In this document: positions 55,068 through 64,000 of the stretch, in pieces
How the letters are laid out: each line of letters starts with the position of its first letter
Numbering within the stretch: the first letter of the stretch is position 1
Source: Psychrobacter sp.
Lineage (GTDB): Bacteria > Pseudomonadota > Gammaproteobacteria > Pseudomonadales > Moraxellaceae
Direction: 5' to 3'
Length of the DNA stretch: 64,000 nucleotides
Assembly: GCA_018260445.1 (NCBI GenBank)
Contig: JAGLBE010000002.1
Location: 277-64,276, forward strand
Notes under the pieces: model-generated
The model's database searches: none
What the model was told of the DNA's origin: nothing
What the model saw: the letters and a program-made list of their open reading frames with translations, nothing else
Made by a program: the position numbers and the translations under genes

Positions 55068-55919
55068 TTAGCCTTGAACGTTATACCCAAAAACCCAAGC
55101 GGCTAGAAGCACTAGCACCCCTGTGATGATTCTTAGCCAAGCGAAAATAATAAAATTGCGGCGGCTTACCCAGTCAACCAACCAGCGAATACAGAGTAAA
55201 GCCACAATAAAGGACACTACCAGCCCTACCGCTAAGACGACCCAATCTTGGTTGCTACTTAAAGCATCTTTGTGCTTGAGTAAGTCCAGTAACCCTGCGC
55301 CAACAATAACCGGAATCCCCAAAAAGAAAGAGAACTCCGCCGCCGCTTTACGCGACACCCCAAGCCATAACGCACCAATAATGGTAGAGCCCGAACGCGA
55401 GGTACCAGGAAAAATAGCCAGACATTGAAATAAGCCAATGAGTAGTGCGGTTTTGATGCTAATATTCTCCGCTTCTTCGGCAATAATCGTTTTTGGGCGA
55501 CGTTCGACGTAAAATATAATCAGTCCCCCAATGATGAGCATAACCGCCACCGTATAGGGATTAAAAAAGTATTCTTTAATGGTATCCGCCATGGTAACGC
55601 CCACAATCATCACTGGGATGGTGGCGACCAGTAAGCTTAAACCCAATTGCCTTGGGTTAGCATGGTTATTCGGGCCTTGAGAAACACCGGTTATCAATCC
55701 CATTAAGGCGCTCCATAGGCGCGCCCAATACAAATAAATGACCGCCAAAATAGCCCCAAGCTGAATAACGACAATAAATAAATCCGCCTTCTCCTTAGTC
55801 CAAAAGCCTAGGATATCGGCAGTTAAAATCAAATAACCGGTGCTCGATATGGGTAAAAACTCGGTAATACCCTCAACGATGCCCATAATAACGGCTTGAA
55901 TAATAAGAAAAATATCCAA
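55068..55919 (-). CDS. uppP: undecaprenyl-diphosphatase
   Basis: Dephosphorylates undecaprenyl diphosphate at the periplasmic face, recycling the lipid carrier for peptidoglycan; overexpression gives bacitracin resistance. The 283-residue multi-helix protein has both signature motifs, GIVEGITEFLPISSTGYLIL near the N-terminus and FPGTSRSGSTIIGALWLG in the middle. The ATG at 55919 is the family start. It is upstream of rsmJ. A 240-bp gap without features separates it from tsaB. Confidence 0.97.
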   Translation of the reverse strand: MDIFLIIQAVIMGIVEGITEFLPISSTGYLILTADILGFWTKEKADLFIVVIQLGAILAVIYLYWARLWSALMGLITGVSQGPNNHANPRQLGLSLLVATIPVMIVGVTMADTIKEYFFNPYTVAVMLIIGGLIIFYVERRPKTIIAEEAENISIKTALLIGLFQCLAIFPGTSRSGSTIIGALWLGVSRKAAAEFSFFLGIPVIVGAGLLDLLKHKDALSSNQDWVVLAVGLVVSFIVALLCIRWLVDWVSRRNFIIFAWLRIITGVLVLLAAWVFGYNVQG

Positions 55920-56159
55920 AATGGTTGCTCACTTATAAAATGTCAGATGGTTGAAAAGGATGGTGTAAACTAGGCTACTTTGAAATATAGTGCTAAGCGA
56001 TTAAAGCGACTATGCGGTTTATTTAACCAATAAGGACGGGGTAACACACGCAAGAAAAACCGACCTGGTAAGGGCTAGGGTCTGCTTGCGCTTAAAGTCT
56101 AGGTAAACATATAAAAATCGAAATAAAGTACCAAAGCGCTGGGCAATCTGGGCACTGGC

Positions 56160-56852
56160 TTAAGCCTTGCCTTGCTGTTGTAACGTTTTCCAAGCATGAT
56201 GGCGCAAATAAACGGGCAGCGCCTGCTCAGCGGGTACGCCGCCAGAGGCGAGGTACTGGGCAATGCCAAGTTTGGCGATACAAGCCGCATCGGGGCGGAT
56301 GTCTACTAAGCTTGGCTGCGTGTGCGCTAGCGCCAATAACGTTGCCCCATCACCAATGACGGGCAGCGCCTGCTCGGTGCTCATGGCATAATCTAACAAA
56401 GTCTCGTCGGTATCGAGCACTTGCTGCATCACAGGTGGCAGCGTTTGCGCGCCCAAGGCGCCTAATTTAAACTCGCCAAAATACACCTGCTGCATTCTGG
56501 CATCTAAAGCGGCATACACATGGGTTAGCTGATGCTTATCAAAAGCCGTTTGCGCCAGTGCTGCCAAACTTGACACCCCGACGCAAGGTATATCCTGCGC
56601 TACCGATAAAGCCTGCACCACAGCGGTATTAATACGAATGCCGCTAAAAGCACCGGGGCCACGGTTAAACAGTAATGCTGTGATATCCGTTAAACGGACA
56701 GCCGTTTGCTGCAAAGCGGCGTCTACCATAGGCAACACTTGGCGTGTCTGCTCCTTGTTGCCAATTTGGGTCTGGCAGCTTAGAACCTGTAAGTCCGCAC
56801 TGACAATGGCGACAGAGCATTGCGCAAAAACAGTATCGATAGCTAAAAACAT
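56160..56852 (-). CDS. tsaB: tRNA threonylcarbamoyladenosine biosynthesis protein TsaB
   Basis: Partner of TsaD and TsaE in making the t6A37 modification of ANN-reading tRNAs. The 230-residue ASKHA-fold protein has FLAIDTVFAQCSVAIV, the conserved LFNRGPGAFSGIRINTAVVQALS and a C-terminal PVYLRHHAWK segment as in E. coli TsaB. ATG 56852 has AAGG seven bases upstream; six upstream codons starting at 56870 are open. It is inactive alone. No tsaD or tsaE in the window. Confidence 0.95.
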   Translation of the reverse strand: MFLAIDTVFAQCSVAIVSADLQVLSCQTQIGNKEQTRQVLPMVDAALQQTAVRLTDITALLFNRGPGAFSGIRINTAVVQALSVAQDIPCVGVSSLAALAQTAFDKHQLTHVYAALDARMQQVYFGEFKLGALGAQTLPPVMQQVLDTDETLLDYAMSTEQALPVIGDGATLLALAHTQPSLVDIRPDAACIAKLGIAQYLASGGVPAEQALPVYLRHHAWKTLQQQGKA

Positions 56853-57232
56853 GGTACAGCCTTGTGACATAATGAGCCTATAATATAATAAGCTTGGACA
56901 ATAAGAAACTTGTTAAACCATTTGCGTCTGCATTTAGACGATAAATTTGTATTTTGATGCCGATATGTCAACCTGCCAATATAGCCGTCGCTGCGTCATC
57001 CTAATCATAGCTTGATAGCAGTCGCTATCTTGAAGCTACATCCGCACCTACTCGCCCATCCTCATCCTTGATAAGGCATTGCTTCATATAAACACTGACG
57101 GTTGCCTGACCGCGCCCACATTGTTACAACACCTTAAATGATGACATAAAATTATCGCAATCAATTCCATATAGCGTATAATGATTTAAATCCAAGCATT
57201 GACTGTTTAACATTGACGAGGAGCTTGTAATT
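56853..57232. other. gap between divergent tsaB and the di-iron MBL-fold gene
   Basis: 380 bp without a gene. A TATAAT at 57177-57182 lies 50 bp before the ATG at 57233 and could be its -10; no matching -35 is clear. Confidence 0.45.
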
Positions 57233-58054
57233 ATGGACCATCATATCCTGTATGACGATGGACAGCATAAATGTATTGCATTCTCCATGGACTATGACGA
57301 TGAAAGCGTGCCCTCTAACCAATTTTTAATAATCGATGGGCAAGAAGGCGCGGTTATAGATCCCGGTGGCGACTTAACGTTCACCCCCTTAACGATGGCC
57401 ATTAGCCGTTTTATCCCAATGGAAAATTTGCGCTATATTATTGGCTCCCATCAAGACCCTGATATACTTGCCTCAATGCCGCGATGGCTTATCCATGTCG
57501 ACCATGCTCAATTGTTAATGCCTAAACTGTGGGAGCGCTTTTTACCCCATTATAACTCTAGCTTTACCAAAGGGCGTCTAAAACAAAGTATTTCTGCGCG
57601 CATCGTTGGCATACCCGATGAAGGTGGATACTTTGCGCTTGGAGACGCAGGCTTTGTGGCGATACCAGCGCATTTCTTGCACTCCGTAGGCAATTTACAA
57701 TTTTATGATCCGATTAGCCGTATCCTATTTTCAGGCGATATGGGCGCGTCACTGATTGGCAACTCGGGCGATAGTGTTGAAGATTTTGCCAGTCACGTGC
57801 ATAGTATGGAGGGGTTTCACCGTCGTTATATGACCAGTCAAAAAGCAACCTTGTTGTGGGCAAATGCGGTGCGACAGTTGGATGTGGCTATGATGGTACC
57901 ACAGCACGGTAAACGTTTAGAGGGACGGCAAACGTTTGATGCTTTTTTAGACTGGATTAGCCACCTAGCCTGCGGTATTGATTTAATGACCAGTGAGCAT
58001 TATAACGCACAAAAATTTTTACCCAAAGCTCCTAAAACCCCACCTGCCCCCTAA
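57233..58054 (+). CDS. MBL-fold oxygen-binding di-iron domain protein
   Basis: A 273-residue metallo-beta-lactamase-fold protein like the di-iron domain of flavodiiron proteins, without the flavodoxin part. Ligand positions are HQDPD (His73, Asp75, Asp77; the family usually has H-x-E-x-D), AHFLHSVGN (His150), FSGDMGAS (Asp169) and VPQHGKRLEG (His225). Flavodiiron relatives reduce oxygen or nitric oxide, but a free-standing version needs a partner; some are sensors. A strong GAGGAG precedes the ATG. Expressed alone, with its own terminator. Confidence 0.86.
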   Translation: MDHHILYDDGQHKCIAFSMDYDDESVPSNQFLIIDGQEGAVIDPGGDLTFTPLTMAISRFIPMENLRYIIGSHQDPDILASMPRWLIHVDHAQLLMPKLWERFLPHYNSSFTKGRLKQSISARIVGIPDEGGYFALGDAGFVAIPAHFLHSVGNLQFYDPISRILFSGDMGASLIGNSGDSVEDFASHVHSMEGFHRRYMTSQKATLLWANAVRQLDVAMMVPQHGKRLEGRQTFDAFLDWISHLACGIDLMTSEHYNAQKFLPKAPKTPPAP

Positions 58055-58149
58055 AACATAGCTCTCTAGAAAAGATAGCAATAAAGATGGTGATAAAGCA
58101 AAGCATAAAAAATAGCGGTAAGGCTCGTCTTAACCGTCAATTTAGTTAT

Positions 58150-58188
58150 AAAAAAGACCACCCATTGTTAGGGAGGTCTTTTTTTTAG
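58150..58188 (+). terminator. terminator after the MBL-fold gene
   Basis: Stem AAAAAGACCACCC pairs with GGGAGGTCTTTTTT with one mismatch. It is about 100 bp after the stop codon and also serves the convergent DUF937 gene. Confidence 0.85.
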
Positions 58189-58259
58189 GTCCGTCATTGG
58201 AAACGATGTGCTTAGGCGGGATTTTCTGCTACGCCTTTAACCCACGTTTGCTATCAAGC

Positions 58260-58982
58260 TTACTTTTTAAGACTGCCTGAGATATCTTGCAAAATCGCTG
58301 CAATCTCGTCGTTGGCTTCTTGCTCTTTATCAAGGCCGCCCGTTGGGGTTAACTGGTTGACCACTTCAGGCAATAACTCTGCCAAACCTTGACGCACCTC
58401 AGCTTCGTTAGCGCCTGTGGTTTGCGCCACTTGGTGGATCTCATTCACATCAAACAATTTATCGATTTCGTGCGGGTCTAAGTTGTCGTTTTCATCTTGC
58501 GTACTCATCCACGATTGGGCTTGATTGCCAAAGCCCATGCTTTGTATCTTAGATAGCGCACCCGATAAGCCGCCATTACGCTGAATCCAGCCCAACACAA
58601 TGGGTACCAGCGCAGCCACTAACAGCCCACGGCCGCCACGCATACCCGAACGCGAAACGCCACCACCCAGCACACTGCCCAAAATAGAGCCCATACCGCC
58701 AGCGCCGCCCATATTGCCACGGCCACCCAACTGACTGCCCAAGACACTGCCTAGGATGTCATCCATCCCAAAGCCGTTATTGTTATTATTGTGGTTATAG
58801 TTATTAGCGTTGCGATTTGAATAGTTCGTTGCCGAATTACCGCCCAGCACACTGCCTAAAATATCCCCAAGGCCGCCTGTGCGCCGCGGCTGCATCTGCT
58901 GATTAATCGGGTTGCGATGACCATCATCAGGGTCTAAGGCTTGACGTGCTACTTGGGCGACTAAATTGCCTAATAAACTCAT
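58260..58982 (-). CDS. DUF937 (YidB-like) protein with DILGSVLGG repeats
   Basis: A 240-residue protein of the DUF937/YidB family. It starts with a helix (SLLGNLVAQVARQAL), then a Gly/Asn-rich region in which the segment DILGSVLGG or a close variant occurs three times (about 39, 75 and 98). The globular YidB part follows (VPIVLGWIQRNGGLSGALSKIQSMGFGNQAQSWM and a predicted helical end). An Asn-run of about ten lies near residue 60. Function unknown; the C-terminal part resembles small bundle-forming proteins. Separate transcription unit. Confidence 0.85.
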   Translation of the reverse strand: MSLLGNLVAQVARQALDPDDGHRNPINQQMQPRRTGGLGDILGSVLGGNSATNYSNRNANNYNHNNNNNGFGMDDILGSVLGSQLGGRGNMGGAGGMGSILGSVLGGGVSRSGMRGGRGLLVAALVPIVLGWIQRNGGLSGALSKIQSMGFGNQAQSWMSTQDENDNLDPHEIDKLFDVNEIHQVAQTTGANEAEVRQGLAELLPEVVNQLTPTGGLDKEQEANDEIAAILQDISGSLKK

Positions 58983-59170
58983 AAAATATCCCTTTGTGTT
59001 GTTAAAAGTTGGTTGTTAAAAGCTCGCTATTATAAATCCTTTATATCAAGCCCGTTGTTAAAAGCTTGTTATCACACTTGTTTTCACCATAGTAGCAAGC
59101 CCACTGTAGCAATATTGACCGTCAGCTTAGGGTGCACGTCTAAACGACCACCTGCGGCTACATCCAGCAA

Positions 59171-59602
59171 CTACGACCATCTTGCCAAGATGTTCAATTG
59201 ACGCCACATATCAGCGCTCACTTGATCTTGCCATAAGACAACCACCTGTTGTTTATATTCAGGATGAACCACGGCAAAAACAAGATGAATACAATGCCCT
59301 ATCCGCTTAGCCGTCATCAAATCCGCCTCCCACAGCTCATCACGGTAGCGCCCTGCAAACAGTAACTGCCAGTGACTGTTGTAGTCCGTGGGATGCGCCG
59401 CCGTCAGGTGTAACGGCTGGGTTGCGATAGTCCACCTAGACGCATAGCTATAAACCAAGATAGCGATAATCGCCATGGCTATAACAGCCCACCAAGGTAA
59501 TGCTGTCATTATCCCAATCGCCAAAATCGCTAGCAGATATGCCAGATGGTATCCTGCTCGCCAATAGCTTTTAGGACGCAGTGTAGTCGCTAATCGTAGC
59601 AT
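59171..59602 (-). CDS. ygfX: YgfX-like inner-membrane protein
   Basis: A 143-residue protein with two closely spaced membrane helices (about 18-35 and 38-55) and a soluble tail ending VVLWQDQVSADMWRQLNILARW, close to the YgfX (CptA) tail LWRDS-VDxxxWRxLR-LR. In E. coli the ygfX gene follows sdhE (ygfY), and here it lies 67 bp downstream of an sdhE-like gene on the same strand, which supports the name. Reported roles include inhibiting FtsZ/MreB assembly as a toxin-like protein; the link with SdhE is not settled. Assignment rests on topology, tail and neighbourhood. Confidence 0.72.
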   Translation of the reverse strand: MLRLATTLRPKSYWRAGYHLAYLLAILAIGIMTALPWWAVIAMAIIAILVYSYASRWTIATQPLHLTAAHPTDYNSHWQLLFAGRYRDELWEADLMTAKRIGHCIHLVFAVVHPEYKQQVVVLWQDQVSADMWRQLNILARWS

Positions 59603-59669
59603 GAATATTGGGCATCCACTCTAACATTATCGTATAAATTATGCCCTGTTTTAGTGCCGCAGGCGAGCT

Positions 59670-59969
59670 TTAATTATCCTGTTGCTGCTGTTTCATTTTT
59701 TTTATTAACTGCGCCACTTTGTCATCCTCTGGCTTATCTTGATTCATAAAATAGTTGAGCAAATCGGGATCTTCATAGGTGAGCATCTTGGCAAACGTGG
59801 TCTGCTCATCGGCATCTGCAGTTAGATAATGGTTGTTAACATAAGGGTGTATATAAAAATCTAACTCCTTAAGCCCGCGCCTAGCTTGATAAATCACCCG
59901 CCTTTGTTCATTGCTCGGGTTTTGCTTGCTAGAATTTTGCTCGATGCTAGCTTGTGGCGTTGTGTTCAT
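59670..59969 (-). CDS. sdhE: succinate dehydrogenase assembly factor SdhE
   Basis: Small cytosolic protein that helps attach FAD covalently to SdhA and FrdA. The 99 residues contain the essential RRGLKELD motif (family RGxxE), then the helical TFAKMLTYEDPDLLNYFMN region. The N-terminal 20 residues are a Gln/Ser/Asn-rich extension. ATG 59969 is preceded by AGGAG at eight bases. Paired with the ygfX-like gene downstream. The sdh operon itself is not in the window. Confidence 0.88.
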   Translation of the reverse strand: MNTTPQASIEQNSSKQNPSNEQRRVIYQARRGLKELDFYIHPYVNNHYLTADADEQTTFAKMLTYEDPDLLNYFMNQDKPEDDKVAQLIKKMKQQQQDN

Positions 59970-60156
59970 AATAGAAGCTCCTAGACCTGATAAATAACTC
60001 AACTGCCGCAAACATACGATTGCACAGTTTTAGATGCGACTGGCAATTATTGCTGACTCGTTGCAATACAACCTAGTCCTGCATAAATGGCGTAAATCAC
60101 ACTGACTCGTTCTAAATTCTCAATAAGGCTGAATCGTTTTAGGCATTACGAGCCAA

Positions 60157-61053
60157 TCAAACCTGTAGCTGCTGCCATAAGGCGACTGCTTGCTGGGTCA
60201 AAGCCACATTATGGGTGCGCACGATGCTGACGCCTTGTTGTATGGCAATTAAAGCCGCTGCCATGCCCACCCCGTCTCTATCGCTAGGCGTATGCTGTTT
60301 AAACGCTTCCACTTGCGATTTATCAAGCACCTCACCCAAAAAACGTTTGCGCGATATACCAAACAAAATAGGCAGATTCAGCTGATGCAATTGTGACAGC
60401 TGATTTAGCAAAGTCATATGATGCTGATAATTTTTAGCAAATCCAAAACCGGGGTCAATAATCATATTGCTGCGCTTGACACCAGCGGCTAGCGCAGTAG
60501 CTACCCGTTGTTGCAGCTCTAGGCAAACCTCATCTATTAGGTTAGCGTAGTGTGCTTGACTGCCCATTGTGGAGGGCTCACCGCGCATATGCATCAGGAT
60601 AACCGGCACATTAAGACGCGCTGCCATCGCTACGGCGCCATCTTTTTTAAGCGCTCGTACATCGTTCCAAATATCAGCGCCCGCTTGTACGGCGCTTTGT
60701 ATCACTTGCGCCGAGCTGGTGTCAATGGACAGCCAGATAGCATCGCCAAAGCGTTGGCGTATCGCCTCGACCACGGGTACCACTCGCTCAAGCTCTTCTT
60801 CTACTACCACCGTAGCCGCATTCGGCCGTGTGGACTCGCCGCCAATATCAATAATATCTGCTCCTGCATCCAGCATATTTTCGCAGTGTTGCAGCGCCGC
60901 ATCTAACTTATTATGCCTACCGCCATCCGAAAATGAATCTGGGGTCACATTCAAAATGCCCATAACTTTTGGTGTATTTAGTAGCAGCGTTTTATGCTTA
61001 CTGCTATTGGCATGCACCGAAATACGGTAATCGGGTAAGGGATATACTTGCAT
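60157..61053 (-). CDS. folP: dihydropteroate synthase
   Basis: Condenses dihydropterin diphosphate with para-aminobenzoate in folate synthesis; the target of sulfonamides. The 298-residue TIM barrel shows MGILNVTPDSFSDGG, DIIDIGGESTRPNA, IWLSIDTSSAQV, DIWNDVRALK, VILMHMRGEP, IDPGFGFAKN, FGISRKRFLG and the closing VRTHNV. The catalytic loops are intact and no sulfonamide-type insertion is seen. It lies downstream of ftsH, as in E. coli, but a strong terminator stands between them. Confidence 0.96.
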   Translation of the reverse strand: MQVYPLPDYRISVHANSSKHKTLLLNTPKVMGILNVTPDSFSDGGRHNKLDAALQHCENMLDAGADIIDIGGESTRPNAATVVVEEELERVVPVVEAIRQRFGDAIWLSIDTSSAQVIQSAVQAGADIWNDVRALKKDGAVAMAARLNVPVILMHMRGEPSTMGSQAHYANLIDEVCLELQQRVATALAAGVKRSNMIIDPGFGFAKNYQHHMTLLNQLSQLHQLNLPILFGISRKRFLGEVLDKSQVEAFKQHTPSDRDGVGMAAALIAIQQGVSIVRTHNVALTQQAVALWQQLQV

Positions 61054-61188
61054 AGGAATGGATTCTATTAAAAGATTGACATTGATAACAGCAATAAGTG
61101 ATGATAAACAAGCGATGCAGCCCCAATAAAACCCCTGATATCGACCATGTTGGCGCTATATTTTAGCAGATATACAAGGCTGACAAGC

Positions 61189-61228
61189 AAAAAAAAGCCC
61201 TCTTCGTATTTGAAGAAGGCTTTTTTAA
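61189..61228. terminator. terminator between ftsH and folP
   Basis: AAAAAAGCCCTCTTC pairs with GAAGAAGGCTTTTTT with one mismatch. It lies 45 bp after the ftsH stop codon on the minus strand; both sides carry A or T runs. Confidence 0.88.
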
Positions 61229-61272
61229 ATAGACTATAAGGCATTTATCTTGAAACTGGCCATTATTGCATA

Positions 61273-63153
61273 CTACATAGCTGGCAACGGCGGCGGCGTG
61301 GCTTTAGAGATATCTATTTTACTCGGGGTCACATTAATAGGCTGATAAACCTTGGGTTCACTAGGTTCACGACCGGCCAATATATCTTGGAGTTGGTCGC
61401 GATCTATGGTCTCCCATTTCATCAGGCACTCAACCATTATGTGCATCTTATCTTGGTTGGCCTCAATAATCTCACGAGCAATGTCATACTGCTCCTCTAA
61501 GATACGGCGAATCTCTTCATCGACCTTTAGCTGTGTCGCTTCAGATATCGTGCGGCCGGCGCCACCAAAATAACCCTGATTGGCATCCTCTTCTTCATAA
61601 ACCATAATCCCTAACGCATCGGACATACCATACTTGGTCACCATTGCCCGTGCCATCTTAGTGGCCCGTTCAAAATCGTTAGAAGCGCCTGTGGTTTTTT
61701 GATTCACAAATACTTCTTCTGCGATACGGCCACCAAACAATATGGCGATATCACTGAGCATTTTAGACTTATCTAAACTGGTTTGATCAAACTCTGGCAA
61801 CTGCCAAGTGACGCCCAATGCCCAACCACGCGGCATAATAGTCACTTTATGGACGGGATCCGTGCCCGGTAACATCTCTGCCACTAAGGCATGACCGGCT
61901 TCGTGATAAGCCGTTGAGCGTCTCTCTTCCTCACGCAGCACCATTGATTTACGCTCAGGACCCATAAACAGCTTGTCTTTAGCATCTTCAAAATCATGCA
62001 TATCGACACTGCCTTTATTACGCCGAGCAGCAAACAGCGCCGCCTCATTAATCAGGTTAGCCAGCTGCGCCCCACTAAATCCTGGGGTACCACGCGCTAG
62101 CGCATTGACGTTAACGCCCACGGTTGAGGGTAATTTTCTTAAGTGCACTTTTAAGATTTGCTCACGGCCTTTAATGTCCGGAAGCCCAACATGCACTTGC
62201 CGATCAAAACGACCGGGACGCAGTAAGGCTTTATCCAGCACATCGGCGCGGTTAGTAGCAGCAATAACGATAATGCCATCATTGCCCTCAAAGCCATCCA
62301 TTTCAACCAATAGCTGGTTTAGCGTCTGCTCACGCTCATCATTGCCGCCGCCCATACCCGTACCGCGTGAACGGCCCACAGCATCAATTTCATCAATAAA
62401 AATAATACAAGGGGCGTTTTTCTTGGCCTGTTCAAACATATCGCGAACCCGCGAAGCGCCAACCCCCACAAACATCTCGACAAAATCAGAACCCGATATC
62501 GAGAAAAACGGCACCTTTGCCTCACCTGCAATGGCTTTGGCGAGCAGCGTTTTACCCGTACCAGGTGGCCCAACCATCAAGATACCTCGAGGAATTTTCG
62601 CCCCAAGCTTGGTAAAACGGTCAGGGTCTTTTAAAAAGTCGACTACCTCGACCACTTCTGCCTTCGCTTCCTCTGCCCCTGCGACATCATCAAAGCTGAC
62701 CTTGATTTGATCTTCGCTTAGCATCTTAGCCTTGGATTTACCAAAGCTCATCGGGCCGCCTGCCTTACCGCCCGCCCCGCCTTGCATATTACGCATGAAA
62801 AACAAAAAGATGCCAATAATCAGCAAAACTGGAAAGCTTGCAATAAGCAGCTGCATAATAATACTTTGGCGCTCAGGCGCCGCACCTTGAACCTCGACTT
62901 GGTGCTCACGTAGTGTCGGCATCAACTCGTCATCGGCAACAGCAGGTAACACGGTCTCAAACTCTGAACCATTTACCTTCTCGCCTGTCACATGTTCGCC
63001 GTCGATTTTCACACTTTTGATTTGATCTTTAGTGACTTGAGTTACAAACTCAGAATAATGAAGCGTATCTGGCTCATTACCCTTGTCAAAGTTGCTAAAT
63101 ACCAGCACTAACACGCCAATAACAACCAGCCACAATAAGGTGTTTTTTACCAT
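61273..63153 (-). CDS. ftsH: ATP-dependent zinc metalloprotease FtsH
   Basis: Membrane-anchored AAA+ protease that degrades unstable cytosolic and membrane proteins. Two N-terminal membrane helices (about 4-22 and 100-118) bracket a periplasmic domain. Walker A GPPGTGKT, Walker [12 protein letters not shown], the second region of homology [18 protein letters not shown], the zinc-site HEAGH and the distal Asp complete the enzyme. The 626 residues are typical. I took ATG 63153, which aligns with E. coli MAKNLILW; a GTG three codons upstream (63162) has an AGGGATGG at a plausible distance and cannot be excluded. rlmE lies upstream. Confidence 0.97.
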   Translation of the reverse strand: MVKNTLLWLVVIGVLVLVFSNFDKGNEPDTLHYSEFVTQVTKDQIKSVKIDGEHVTGEKVNGSEFETVLPAVADDELMPTLREHQVEVQGAAPERQSIIMQLLIASFPVLLIIGIFLFFMRNMQGGAGGKAGGPMSFGKSKAKMLSEDQIKVSFDDVAGAEEAKAEVVEVVDFLKDPDRFTKLGAKIPRGILMVGPPGTGKTLLAKAIAGEAKVPFFSISGSDFVEMFVGVGASRVRDMFEQAKKNAPCIIFIDEIDAVGRSRGTGMGGGNDEREQTLNQLLVEMDGFEGNDGIIVIAATNRADVLDKALLRPGRFDRQVHVGLPDIKGREQILKVHLRKLPSTVGVNVNALARGTPGFSGAQLANLINEAALFAARRNKGSVDMHDFEDAKDKLFMGPERKSMVLREEERRSTAYHEAGHALVAEMLPGTDPVHKVTIMPRGWALGVTWQLPEFDQTSLDKSKMLSDIAILFGGRIAEEVFVNQKTTGASNDFERATKMARAMVTKYGMSDALGIMVYEEEDANQGYFGGAGRTISEATQLKVDEEIRRILEEQYDIAREIIEANQDKMHIMVECLMKWETIDRDQLQDILAGREPSEPKVYQPINVTPSKIDISKATPPPLPAM

Positions 63154-63462
63154 GTCGCTCACAAGCTATACCATCCCTTACTTATTGATGTATTCATACT
63201 TCTACCCAGTGTTAACTTATCGCCTGCTTTGACAAGCCTAGCTCGCTCGCCTATTATCTATCTTTTGTCCAGATGTCTTTCGTCCAAGACTTGAAGCTCA
63301 CTTGCTCTAGCAGTCACAAACTTATCCGCTACTGTTTGTTATTAGGTCGCAGCCGCTATATATCAACCAAGTAGTTGTAATTTTAAGTAGTTTATCTGCT
63401 CATACTTGGTCAAATCGTTTGCGTTTAGCCAATAGAGGCGACTTTTTATATTCGAACCTGTT
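63154..63462. other. rlmE-ftsH spacer
   Basis: 309 bp without a gene or clear terminator on the minus strand. In E. coli the two genes are cotranscribed; here the length suggests an extra promoter for ftsH. Confidence 0.4.
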
Positions 63463-64000
63463 TTATTTAGTAGCTACCCAAAACATCTCTTTTGAGCGGG
63501 CTCTGGAGGCAGCCGGTTTGATGCTGCGCACCTTGGCAAACTGCGGCTGCATTTGGCTTCGTAATTGTGCGGTGCCCTCGCCTTGGAACACCTTCATAAT
63601 CAGCGAGCCGCCCTCAGGCAAAACTTTTAGGGCAAAATCTACCGCAAGCTCACACAAATACACCATGCGCGGTTGATCTACCGCTTTATGCCCTGTGGTA
63701 TTTGGCGCCATATCCGATAGCACCACATCAACGCTGCGATTGCCCACTTCTTGCATCAACTGCGCAAACACGCTCTCTTCGCGAAAATCACCTTGTATAA
63801 ACGTCACATTCTCTAAGCGATCCATTGGCAAAATATCAGAGGCAATAAGTATGCCATTTTCACCAACAATTTTACCGGCCACTTGTGACCAACTGCCCGG
63901 TGCACTGCCTAGGTCGACCACCGTCATACCTTTTTTTAGCAATTGGGTCTTCTCATTAATCTCCAAAAGCTTATAAGCAGCCCGAGCCCGATAACCCTCT
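63463..64000 (-). CDS. rlmE: 23S rRNA (uridine2552-2'-O)-methyltransferase RlmE, truncated at the window edge
   Basis: Heat-shock methyltransferase (FtsJ) that methylates U2552 in the A loop. The frame stays open to the window end, where GYRARAAYKLLEIN matches the family; about 25-30 N-terminal residues are outside. Visible motifs are VVDLGSAPGSWSQV (SAM binding), VTFIQGDF, VDVVLSDMAPNTTGHKAVD with the catalytic aspartate, and the lysine in GGSLIMKVFQG. It precedes ftsH on the same strand, the conserved rlmE-ftsH pair. Confidence 0.95.
   Translation of the reverse strand, partial: EGYRARAAYKLLEINEKTQLLKKGMTVVDLGSAPGSWSQVAGKIVGENGILIASDILPMDRLENVTFIQGDFREESVFAQLMQEVGNRSVDVVLSDMAPNTTGHKAVDQPRMVYLCELAVDFALKVLPEGGSLIMKVFQGEGTAQLRSQMQPQFAKVRSIKPAASRARSKEMFWVATK

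Noticed and set aside
61973-62710. A 245-codon plus-strand frame inside ftsH
   Set aside because: It lies wholly opposite the conserved AAA domain of FtsH, which explains the sequence; the Ser/Pro-rich translation is typical of an antisense shadow.
1-64000. tRNA, rRNA, riboswitch, prophage or intact IS genes
   Set aside because: I looked for cloverleaf patterns, conserved RNA motifs, integrases and transposase motifs and saw none; a covariance-model scan (tRNAscan-SE, Rfam) would be the decisive check.

Overview
The window looks like a piece of a gammaproteobacterial chromosome from the family Moraxellaceae, most likely Psychrobacter or a close relative. This is inferred from protein character and moderate GC; no database search was possible. 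Gene content is mainly housekeeping, densely packed on both strands. I see no prophage, intact IS element, CRISPR array, rRNA or tRNA gene.

Layout. Positions 1-80 hold the 3' end of rpmG (ribosomal protein L33), followed by a terminator. Positions 350-5003 (minus strand) hold three small unknown proteins, rpe, and the formaldehyde-detoxification pair fghA and adhC. Positions 5299-11449 (plus strand) hold a complete urease cluster, ureD-ureA-ureBC-ureE-ureF-ureG, in which the beta and alpha subunits form one fused polypeptide. Positions 11583-21331 hold an ACSF2-like acyl-CoA synthetase, aqpZ, a DUF4142 lipoprotein, a nonsense-mutated antitoxin gene, a small lipoprotein, htpG, an unknown acidic protein and ispH. 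Positions 21475-31062 (mostly plus) hold gmk, rpoZ, spoT, ridA, priA, a zinc-type CDF exporter and a DedA protein. Positions 31183-43087 hold serA divergent from a D-2-hydroxyglutarate-dehydrogenase-like flavoenzyme, then tsf and rpsB, map, glnD and dacB (PBP4). Positions 43290-46793 hold a DUF421 gene broken at a T9 tract, amiD, an ornithine-cyclodeaminase-family gene and a MOSC protein. Positions 47110-64000 (mostly minus) hold purL, a FabI-type reductase, a pyridoxamine-oxidase-fold protein (plus), pgsA, rsmJ, uppP, tsaB, a di-iron/MBL-fold protein (plus), a DUF937 protein, the ygfX-sdhE pair, folP, ftsH and the truncated start-side of rlmE.

How genes work together. fghA and adhC carry out the two glutathione-dependent steps of formaldehyde oxidation. 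The urease cluster encodes the enzyme plus its nickel-insertion chaperones, but no nickel importer is visible. gmk, rpoZ and spoT form the usual guanine-nucleotide/stringent-response neighbourhood, and this SpoT keeps its hydrolase site while its synthetase domain looks degenerate. serA and the neighbouring flavoenzyme probably form a serine-synthesis/D-2-hydroxyglutarate recycling pair. uppP, amiD and dacB serve the cell wall. rlmE-ftsH-folP is a conserved gammaproteobacterial gene order.

The most notable features are the UreB-UreC fusion with two insertions in UreC, the T9 tract that splits the DUF421 gene (phase-variation candidate), an in-frame nonsense codon in an orphan antitoxin gene, a 137-bp MITE-like element, GTAG-headed REP palindromes (two of them inside the urease operon), and many short tandem arrays, often with a period of 13 bp, just downstream of genes.
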